Assembly (NCBI GenBank): GCA_903918555.1
Contig: CAIXEV010000601.1
Span: 1 to 14,364, forward strand
DNA: 14,364 nt
DNA from: an uncultured bacterium
GTDB taxonomy: Bacteria; Planctomycetota; Phycisphaerae; Phycisphaerales; SM1A02
Reading direction: 5' to 3'
This document shows positions 8,180-13,619 of the stretch, piece after piece (position 1 is the stretch's first letter; each line of letters starts with the position of its first letter). A program made the translations under genes and the position numbers. The notes below the pieces were generated by a model that saw only the letters and a program-made list of their open reading frames with translations, was not told where the DNA came from and searched no databases.

Positions 8180-9016
8180 ATGCGGCGGCGCGCGGGCGCC
8201 CAGGTTCCGATCTCGTTCTTCTCCTTCCAGGATGTGCTGCTGTCGCTGATCGGCATCACGATCGTGATCACCATGATCATGCTGATCCAGGTGACCAAGG
8301 TCGCCGTCGACGCGGTGCGCGACGCGCGCGTGTCGATCGACGCGGGCATCCCGCTGACCGAGCGCGAGCGGACGCTGCGCGACCGCGTGGCGGCGCTCGA
8401 GCAGGCGGTGCGGCAGGCATCGGCGCGGCCGGACATCGACCCGCTTGCGCGGCGCGCGTCGTTGCGGCAGGAGCTTCTGGCGGGCGCGTCGCAGCTCGAG
8501 TCGCTCGAGAAGCGCGCGAAGGAGCTCGAGGACCAGCTGCGCGACCTGCTCGTCGCGCACCCCGAGGCGGCGAGCCTGCGCGAGGTGCTCGAGCTGACGC
8601 GTGTGCGCGACCAGCTGGCGGACGAGCTCGCGAAGCTCGAGCGGCGCAAGCGCATCACCTTCATCCTCGACAAGGCCGAGCCGCTGCGCCCGATCGTGTT
8701 CGAGATCTCCGCGTCGCGCATCGTGGTGACCGACGCGGAGAACGGCGCGTCGTCGCGCATCGCCGCGGGCACGACCGCCGCGCAGGCGCTCGACGCGCTC
8801 GCGCTCTTCAAGGTGCTCGCGCAGGAGCGGCCGTCGTACATCCTGCTCGTGGTGACGCCGTCGGGCCTGCCGCTCTACCAGACGCTGCTCGACGCGATCG
8901 CCGCGATGCCCGAGGCGGAGCGGCCGCAGCTCGGCCTCGACTTCATTCCCGACGGCGCGTATGTGTCGCCCGTCTTCCCGGGCGCCGTCGCCGAGGACAC
9001 GGAGGGCCGTCCATGA
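8180..9016 (+). CDS. MotB/ExbD-like stator B subunit 1 (single-pass, coiled coil)
   Basis: The 278-residue protein has a short basic N-terminus (MRRR), the stretch FFSFQDVLLSLIGI, and one transmembrane helix at about 19-38. D18, at the start of the helix, stands where MotB, ExbD and TolR carry the essential proton-binding Asp. Next come a heptad-rich coiled coil (about 60-160) and an alpha/beta domain (about 165-270) in the periplasm. No OmpA peptidoglycan-binding motif is visible, unlike MotB or ZorB. The ATG is chosen by the Shine-Dalgarno site, 2 bases after the channel gene's stop. Its own stop overlaps the next ATG. Assignment rests on topology, the Asp and the adjacent channel gene rather than on strong sequence identity. 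Confidence 0.75.
   Translation: MRRRAGAQVPISFFSFQDVLLSLIGITIVITMIMLIQVTKVAVDAVRDARVSIDAGIPLTERERTLRDRVAALEQAVRQASARPDIDPLARRASLRQELLAGASQLESLEKRAKELEDQLRDLLVAHPEAASLREVLELTRVRDQLADELAKLERRKRITFILDKAEPLRPIVFEISASRIVVTDAENGASSRIAAGTTAAQALDALALFKVLAQERPSYILLVVTPSGLPLYQTLLDAIAAMPEAERPQLGLDFIPDGAYVSPVFPGAVAEDTEGRP
9001..9005 (+). promoter_or_regulatory. Ribosome binding site for the second MotB/ExbD-like gene
   Basis: GGAGG lies 7 bases before the ATG at 9013, within the end of the preceding gene. Together with the ATGA overlap it gives a firm start. Confidence 0.75.
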
Positions 9017-9942
9017 AGGGCCGCGACTACGACCCGAACGAGAGTCTCGAGCTCCTGCTCGACACGATCTGCAACATGTTCGGCACGATCATCTTCGTGT
9101 CGCTCATCGCGGCGCTTCTCGCGCTGACCTCGACCAAGGGCAAGACCGAGTCGAGCCTCGCGTCGATCGAGGTCGAGCGCGACCGGCAGATCGGAGCGCT
9201 TTCGTCGCGCGCGGACGAGCTCGAGCGCGAGCTCGAGAAGCTGCCCGCGGCGCCGACGGTCGACGCGGATCCAGCGGCGAGCGAACGCGTCGAGGCGGCG
9301 TTCGGCGAGATCAAGCGCCGCGAGGAGCTCATCGAGCGCTATGCGGCGGCGGTCGAGGCCGTGAACGACAACCTCGCGGATGTGGGCGCGCAGATCACGC
9401 CGCTCCGCGAGGAGATCGAGCGGCTCGAATCCGCGCTCGACGCTGCGCGCAAGACGAAGGACCGCACCATGCGCACGCCGCGCGAGCGCGAGCTGGAGCT
9501 GCGGCTCTACACGGTCGTCGTCTGGGAGGACCGGCTGTACCCCGTGTGCGACTGGTCGAACCGCACGCCCGACACCTGCGCGCGGTTCTCGCAGTGGGAC
9601 GACCGCTACACGGCCGCCTCGTCGTGCCGGCTCGACGGCAGCTGCCGCGGTCTCAACGCGGCGGGGTTCACCCGGACGATCCCGCTTCGGCAGGGGGCGG
9701 GCATTCCGATCACCGACACGGCCTCGCTCGTGCGCGACCCCGCGTTCCAGCGGTTGCTCGCATCGCTTGACGCCTCCGAGGACATGATCCTGCTCGATGT
9801 CGCCGGCGACTCGTTCGACTCCTTCTCGGTTGCGAAGGAGGCCTTCCTCGGCGCGGGCTTCAACTACACGCTGTCTCCGTGCGTCGCGCCGCTGCCCGTC
9901 TACAAGGACAGCTGGATCCCCGGCACGCCGCGCGGGCTGTGA
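9013..9942 (+). CDS. MotB/ExbD-like stator B subunit 2 (single-pass, Cys-containing periplasmic domain)
   Basis: The 309-residue protein begins with LELLLDTICNMFGTIIFV and a single membrane helix (about 18-38). D17 is in the position of the stator Asp, as D18 is in the preceding protein. A coiled coil (about 50-155) and a C-terminal periplasmic domain follow. The domain has five cysteines (C179, C189, C205, C211, C290), which could form disulfides outside the cytoplasm, and residues LLDVAGDSFDSF near 260. Sequence, helix and domain differ clearly from the previous gene product, so the two are not recent duplicates. ATGA overlap with the upstream gene indicates coupled translation. This is the last gene of the operon; it ends 12 bases before the stop of the convergent vWA gene, with no hairpin terminator between them. 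Function is assigned by topology and context. Confidence 0.75.
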   Translation: MKGRDYDPNESLELLLDTICNMFGTIIFVSLIAALLALTSTKGKTESSLASIEVERDRQIGALSSRADELERELEKLPAAPTVDADPAASERVEAAFGEIKRREELIERYAAAVEAVNDNLADVGAQITPLREEIERLESALDAARKTKDRTMRTPRERELELRLYTVVVWEDRLYPVCDWSNRTPDTCARFSQWDDRYTAASSCRLDGSCRGLNAAGFTRTIPLRQGAGIPITDTASLVRDPAFQRLLASLDASEDMILLDVAGDSFDSFSVAKEAFLGAGFNYTLSPCVAPLPVYKDSWIPGTPRGL

Positions 9943-9954
9943 ACGGCGACTCGC

Positions 9955-12234
9955 TCAGGGGACGAACAGGTAGGCGCCGTTGTTGTCTGCGGCGATCTGC
10001 TTCATCGTCATTTCAAGGCTCTGGTCGCCGAAGGCGATCGCGTGCACGGTCGTCTTGTTCGGACCCTTGTTCAGCAGGCGGAGGATGCCGACGACATCGG
10101 CGTTCGTCTGCCCGTCGGTCATGTAGTAGATGCAGTCGGGCAGGGGGTTGAGGGTGCCGAACGCAAACTCGAACGCGCCGGTCGGATCGGTGCCGCTTCC
10201 TGCACCCTGGTTCGTGATCACCTGGACGGCGTTCTGCCTGTCTGCGTCGGTCTTCATCCACTGCTGCGAGATCGTGTTGGTGAAGCTGTCGAAGAAGACG
10301 ATCGCGAACTGCGTGTCGGGCTTGAGCGACTGGATGGTGCCGACGAGTTCCTGCTTGAGCCGATCGAGCTTGGGGCCCGCCATCGAGCCCGAGACATCGA
10401 CGATGAAGCAGATGCGCTTGCCGCCGCCGCGGAGGCCGAAGAACGAGGTCTCGTTGATGCGCTGCGTGGTCGCCTCGGGCGGACGCGCCGCGACGCGATC
10501 CGCCTTGTCGGCCTCGGACGCGATGTCGCCGCCGCCTCGACGCACCTTCTCGAACGCGTCGCGGGTGATCGCCGTGTAGCGCTTGCCGCCGACGGCCAAC
10601 TCCATGCCTTCGCGCTTCCACTCGAGCGACCATGGCCCGTCGCCCGACGGCGGGACGACCGTGATGGCCGGGCTCCCGCCGAGCGCGAGCGGCGTCTTGC
10701 GGAACCGCGAGGTCGACGATGCATCCTCGCGGATCTCGAGCGACCCGCTCGCCGCGCGCGGACGCGCCGCGTCGACATCGAGCGCGAGCTCTCCGCCGAT
10801 CACAAGGCTGATGTCGCCGCGGAACACCCTGTAGACCGCGGCCGTCTTGAGCGCTGGATTGAGCATGAGCACCGAACGCTCGTAGCCGCCCGGCGCGAAG
10901 TCGGCGTCGTTCGGACCCGCGACCTGTTCCCAGATACCCGTCACGGGATGCGCGCTGCGGCGCTCCGTCTCGCCCGAACGGTCGAAGATCGTCCCGTCGC
11001 CCTCGATCCGTTCGACCTCGAACTCGGGCATCTCGATCTCCGCCCGCGGCGGGGCCGGCGAAGGCGCGCCGGTTGCGCCATCGGCGCCACGGCTGCCTTC
11101 AGTCTCCGCCGACGATGGCGACGAACCTGCGTCGACCGCTGGAGTCGCCGCGGAGTCCGCGCCGCCTGTCAGCGCGCCGGTCGGATTGGAGCCGTCGCTC
11201 GCCTTGGTGTCGGTGTCGCCCGACCCCACGCCCTTGTCGCCCTTGCCTCCGAGCGCGGAGTCCTTGGTCGCTGCGGCGTCAGGTCGCGACTCGTCGCCGG
11301 ACGCGCCGCTCGGGCGGTCGCTGCCCGGCTGCTGCGCCTCGGGCGCCTTGGTCGGCGTGTTCACGCCACTCGAGGCGTCCTTCGCCGGCGGCGCGACATC
11401 GCTGAACAAGCTGCGTGGCGCGGTCGATGCCGCCGCCGTGTTTGGCGACGCCTGCAGCGACTGGCTACCGCCGACACCACGCCCGTCGCCGCCACCGCCG
11501 TGTCCACCGCCGGCACCGCCGCCATCGGCTGCCGTCGCAGGCTGACCCGTGCGCTCGTCGACAGGTCGCCCCTGCGAGCCAGCGGCCGCAGGCGCCTGCG
11601 TGCCGGTGCGGGCGCCGTTTCCGTCGCCCTGCGAGCCGCCACCGACCGCTCCATTTCCTGCAGCGGGTGCGGATGAAGGATTCGATCCGTTCGCCGCGCT
11701 CGACGCCGCGCCGGAAGTGCTCGCGCCACCGCCTTGCGCGCCACCACCTTGCGCGCCACCACCTTGCGCGCCACCACCTTGCGCGCCACCGCCTTGCGCG
11801 CCACCGCCTTGCGCACCACCGCCCGACGCACCACCGCCCGACGCACCACCACCCGACGCGGCGCCACCCGACGCACCACCACCCGACGCACCACCACCCG
11901 ACGCACCACCACCCGACGCGCCGCCACCGGACGCACCGCCGCCCCGCGCCGAACCCGATCCGGCCGCACCGCTCGACGCGCGTGCTCCGGCCGCAGCGCT
12001 CATGCCGCTCGCACCGGAACCGCCACCCGACACAGCACGCACCGCACGCGAACCTCGCGACTCGGACGCAAGCGCGACCTGTTCCTCGCCAACCGGCATG
12101 ATGTCGCCGACCTTCCGCTCAGGCTCGGGCCCAAGCGACCCAGGCTCGGACTTGCAGCCGACCATCGGCGCCAACGCCACCGCCGCGCACGCGACCGCCA
12201 ACGCCATGCCCCGTTGAAATCCAATTCGTCCCAC
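9955..12234 (-). CDS. vWA-domain lipoprotein with long disordered repeat region
   Basis: The 759-residue product starts at GTG 12234, supported by AGGAG 8 bases upstream. Residues 1-27 look like a lipoprotein signal: R3 and R8, a hydrophobic core and the lipobox MVGC with C27 as the lipidated residue. Residues about 28-410 are low-complexity Gly, Ala, Ser, Pro and Thr, including a pentapeptide repeat. Residues about 420-575 are an ordered domain I do not recognise. The C-terminal vWA domain (about 607-759) opens with RICFIVDVSGSM; D613, S615 and S617 are the MIDAS DxSxS, with a Thr in GSGTDPTG and an Asp in YYMTDGQTN completing the metal site. It should bind divalent metal and a protein partner in the envelope. 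It is convergent with the GTPase-stator operon and may be its partner or unrelated; such lipoproteins are frequent in planctomycetes. Confidence 0.88.
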   Translation of the reverse strand: MGRIGFQRGMALAVACAAVALAPMVGCKSEPGSLGPEPERKVGDIMPVGEEQVALASESRGSRAVRAVSGGGSGASGMSAAAGARASSGAAGSGSARGGGASGGGASGGGASGGGASGGGASGGAASGGGASGGGASGGGAQGGGAQGGGAQGGGAQGGGAQGGGAQGGGASTSGAASSAANGSNPSSAPAAGNGAVGGGSQGDGNGARTGTQAPAAAGSQGRPVDERTGQPATAADGGGAGGGHGGGGDGRGVGGSQSLQASPNTAAASTAPRSLFSDVAPPAKDASSGVNTPTKAPEAQQPGSDRPSGASGDESRPDAAATKDSALGGKGDKGVGSGDTDTKASDGSNPTGALTGGADSAATPAVDAGSSPSSAETEGSRGADGATGAPSPAPPRAEIEMPEFEVERIEGDGTIFDRSGETERRSAHPVTGIWEQVAGPNDADFAPGGYERSVLMLNPALKTAAVYRVFRGDISLVIGGELALDVDAARPRAASGSLEIREDASSTSRFRKTPLALGGSPAITVVPPSGDGPWSLEWKREGMELAVGGKRYTAITRDAFEKVRRGGGDIASEADKADRVAARPPEATTQRINETSFFGLRGGGKRICFIVDVSGSMAGPKLDRLKQELVGTIQSLKPDTQFAIVFFDSFTNTISQQWMKTDADRQNAVQVITNQGAGSGTDPTGAFEFAFGTLNPLPDCIYYMTDGQTNADVVGILRLLNKGPNKTTVHAIAFGDQSLEMTMKQIAADNNGAYLFVP
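11719..11943 (-). repeat. 15-bp tandem repeat encoding GGGA(S/Q) pentapeptides
   Basis: Fifteen in-frame 15-bp units encode residues 98-172 of the vWA lipoprotein. In protein order there are five GGGAS, one GGAAS, two GGGAS, six GGGAQ and a last GGGAS. The GGGAQ block is nearly uniform at DNA level (unit CCTTGCGCGCCACCA on the plus strand), which suggests recent expansion. It probably forms a flexible spacer between the lipid anchor and the ordered domains. It is a coding repeat, not a CRISPR array. Confidence 0.92.
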
Positions 12235-12241
12235 GATCTCT

Positions 12242-12295
12242 TCTCCTACCTGTTCAGCCTCTCCTACCTGTTCAGCCTCTCCTACCTGTTCAGCC
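12242..12295 (-). repeat. Three perfect 18-bp tandem repeats in the vWA gene leader
   Basis: On the minus strand the unit GGCTGAACAGGTAGGAGA occurs three times without a mismatch (12242-12259, 12260-12277, 12278-12295). Each copy holds an AGGAG Shine-Dalgarno core, but only the copy nearest the GTG is correctly spaced. The repeat is non-coding in the sense direction of the gene. Perfect identity suggests recent slippage or selection; it could tune translation or bind a regulator. Confidence 0.9.
12243..12247 (-). promoter_or_regulatory. Ribosome binding site for the vWA lipoprotein gene
   Basis: AGGAG on the minus strand lies 8 bases before GTG 12234. It supports the GTG over an in-frame ATG at 12207, which would remove both arginines from the signal peptide. 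The site is part of the first unit of the 18-bp repeat. Confidence 0.75.
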
Positions 12296-12421
12296 TCGCG
12301 TGAATCCGCCCGCAGCGCCCGCCCCGCAGGCTCTTCTGCGCGCGCATCCTACCCCGAGCCACAGCGGCACCTCTCCGCGTCGGAAAAGTTTCAAGCAGAT
12401 TTTCTACGCTGAACTTGCGGA
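12296..12421 (-). promoter_or_regulatory. Intergenic leader/promoter region of the vWA gene
   Basis: This gap separates the vWA gene from the end of the B12-binding regulator gene. It includes an A/T-richer patch (about 12383-12416) in otherwise very GC-rich DNA, with a minus-strand TTGAAA (12389-12394) that could be a -35 element. I see no good -10 at the proper distance, so the promoter is only likely by position. No gene or terminator hairpin is evident. Confidence 0.35.
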
Positions 12422-12475
12422 GTCACAGCCCCGCGCCGCGCGTCACAGCCCCGCGCCGCGCGTCACAGCCCCGCG
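12422..12475 (-). repeat. 20-bp tandem repeat (2.7 copies) spanning the stop codon of the B12-binding gene
   Basis: The plus-strand unit GTCACAGCCCCGCGCCGCGC is present at 12422-12441 and 12442-12461, and its first 14 bases recur at 12462-12475. On the minus strand each copy contains CGCGGGGCTGTGA; the copy at 12463 supplies the last codons and stop of the B12-binding gene. Because 20 is not a multiple of 3, the three TGA triplets fall in all three reading frames. Confidence 0.9.
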
Positions 12476-13551
12476 AGCGTTCGCGCCACGCGCACCGCGT
12501 CCGACGCGCTCGTCGTGCAGCCGTCGGCGCCCACGACCTTCCACAGGTCCGGCACCGTCGCGAACACGCCGCCGCCCACCATGATCGGCACGCGCGTCTC
12601 GGGGCACGCCGCGCGCAGCGCGTCGATCGCGCCCGCGACGCCGCGCACCGCGAGCCCCGTGCTCGCCGACAGCGCGATGAGGTCGAACTGCTGCCGGCCA
12701 ACCTCGTCGACGGTGTGCTCGACGAGGTCGCTCGTCGGCATGTTCGCGCCGAGGCAGTCGACCTGCCAGCCTTCGCTCTCGAGCAGGTCGGTCACCATGC
12801 GAATGCCGATGTTGTGCAGGTCGCCGCCGACGCTCGCCGCGAGCGCGCGCTTGCCGTTGCGCTTCGCCTGCGGCAGCTTCGCGCGAATCACCGACAGCGC
12901 GTTCTGCGTCGCGACCGTCACATAGTGCTCGTCCGCGATCGTCGCCTCGCCGAGGTGCCACATGCGGCCGATCTCGCCGAGCGCGGGCTTGATGACCGTC
13001 TCGTAGACCTCCGCCACGCTCTTGCCCGACTGCACGGCGTCCATCAGCACATCGACCGCGCGCGTCTGGTGACGCTCGAGCAGATGACGCAGGTACGCGC
13101 GCGCACGCCCGGTGTCGGCGCCCTCGGCCTCGATCGAGCTCGCGAGCACGCCCTTGTCCAGGTCAAGCGAGCCGTTGCGCGCCGCGTCGATGCCTTCGCG
13201 CAGGAACCGCGACGCGCGCGCCGCGATCTGCGTGGGCAGTTCCTCGCGCAGCGTCGCCTCGAGCATCTCGAGGCTGTCGATGAGATCCGCTTCGTCCATG
13301 TCGCGCGCCGCGAACGCCGCGCGCGCCCACTCCACCGAGATGACGAACAGCATGGGCCGATCGGCCGCGATCGCCTCGGCGAGGTGCTGCAGCCGGTTGA
13401 GCAGCTCGTTCTTCCAGAGCGCGCGGCCCTCGGCGCCGTAGCGCGCGTTGAGATCGGGCCGACGGTCGTAGAGCGCGGTCACGGTCCACTCGGCGATCGC
13501 TCGCGCGACGCCGTCGATCGATTCTGCAAACTGTCGGTCGAGCGGAAGCAT
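12463..13551 (-). CDS. B12-binding sensor/regulator protein (CarH-like B12 domain, RsbRD-N-like N-terminus)
   Basis: The 362-residue protein has three parts. Residues 1-115 are helical (RYGAEGRALW, RPMLFVISVEWARAAF) and resemble the RsbRD N-terminal type of sensory helical domain. Residues about 140-225 match the helical B12-binding cap with W198-x9-E208-H209, the signature seen in light-sensing CarH/LitR-type proteins. Residues about 235-362 are the Rossmann-like B12 domain with DLHNIG (D244, H246, G249), H246 being the expected cobalt ligand, then LGANMP, LSAST and VGGGVF. There is no DNA-binding, methyltransferase or mutase domain, so it should be a cytoplasmic sensor acting through a partner. 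No good Shine-Dalgarno site precedes the ATG. It follows the GH15 gene on the same strand by 68 bases and could be co-transcribed. B12 binding is near certain; light sensing is inference. Confidence 0.88.
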   Translation of the reverse strand: MLPLDRQFAESIDGVARAIAEWTVTALYDRRPDLNARYGAEGRALWKNELLNRLQHLAEAIAADRPMLFVISVEWARAAFAARDMDEADLIDSLEMLEATLREELPTQIAARASRFLREGIDAARNGSLDLDKGVLASSIEAEGADTGRARAYLRHLLERHQTRAVDVLMDAVQSGKSVAEVYETVIKPALGEIGRMWHLGEATIADEHYVTVATQNALSVIRAKLPQAKRNGKRALAASVGGDLHNIGIRMVTDLLESEGWQVDCLGANMPTSDLVEHTVDEVGRQQFDLIALSASTGLAVRGVAGAIDALRAACPETRVPIMVGGGVFATVPDLWKVVGADGCTTSASDAVRVARTLAGL

Positions 13552-13563
13552 GGCGTTCAGGCG

Positions 13564-13592
13564 CCCGCCGCTGTACTGCGAGTGCAGGCGGG
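13564..13592. other. GC-rich hairpin between the GH15 and B12-binding genes
   Basis: CCCGCC-GC-TGTACT, a GCG loop, and AGTGCA-GGCGGG form an interrupted stem of 12 pairs with a two-base bulge and one G-T pair on the plus strand (an A-C mismatch in the minus-strand transcript). It is followed by no T-run on the minus strand, so it is not a classical terminator. It lies 12 bases before the B12 gene start and might limit transcription or ribosome access. Confidence 0.45.
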
Positions 13593-13619
13593 TCGGACGA
13601 ACAGAATATCAGCGACGCA

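Noticed and set aside
7281..9942. Classical Zorya, Tol-Pal, Ton or flagellar stator
   Set aside because: No ZorC/ZorD-like helicase, no OmpA peptidoglycan-binding motif, no TolA/TolB/Pal, TonB or flagellar gene is present; only the stator principle is shared.
9943..9954. Bidirectional terminator between the convergent genes
   Set aside because: Only 12 bases separate the stops and no inverted repeat or T-run is visible there.
10042..11676. A 544-codon plus-strand open frame opposite the vWA lipoprotein gene
   Set aside because: Its composition is Arg/Ala-rich and domain-less, while the minus frame has a lipobox, a complete vWA MIDAS and a ribosome binding site.
11719..11943. CRISPR-like regular array
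   Set aside because: Units are contiguous 15-mers without spacers and encode an in-frame Gly-rich pentapeptide repeat.
12366..12394. Sigma-70 type promoter using minus-strand TTGAAA as -35
   Set aside because: The hexamer 17 bases downstream (GGTGCC) is not a -10; listed only as a likely promoter region.
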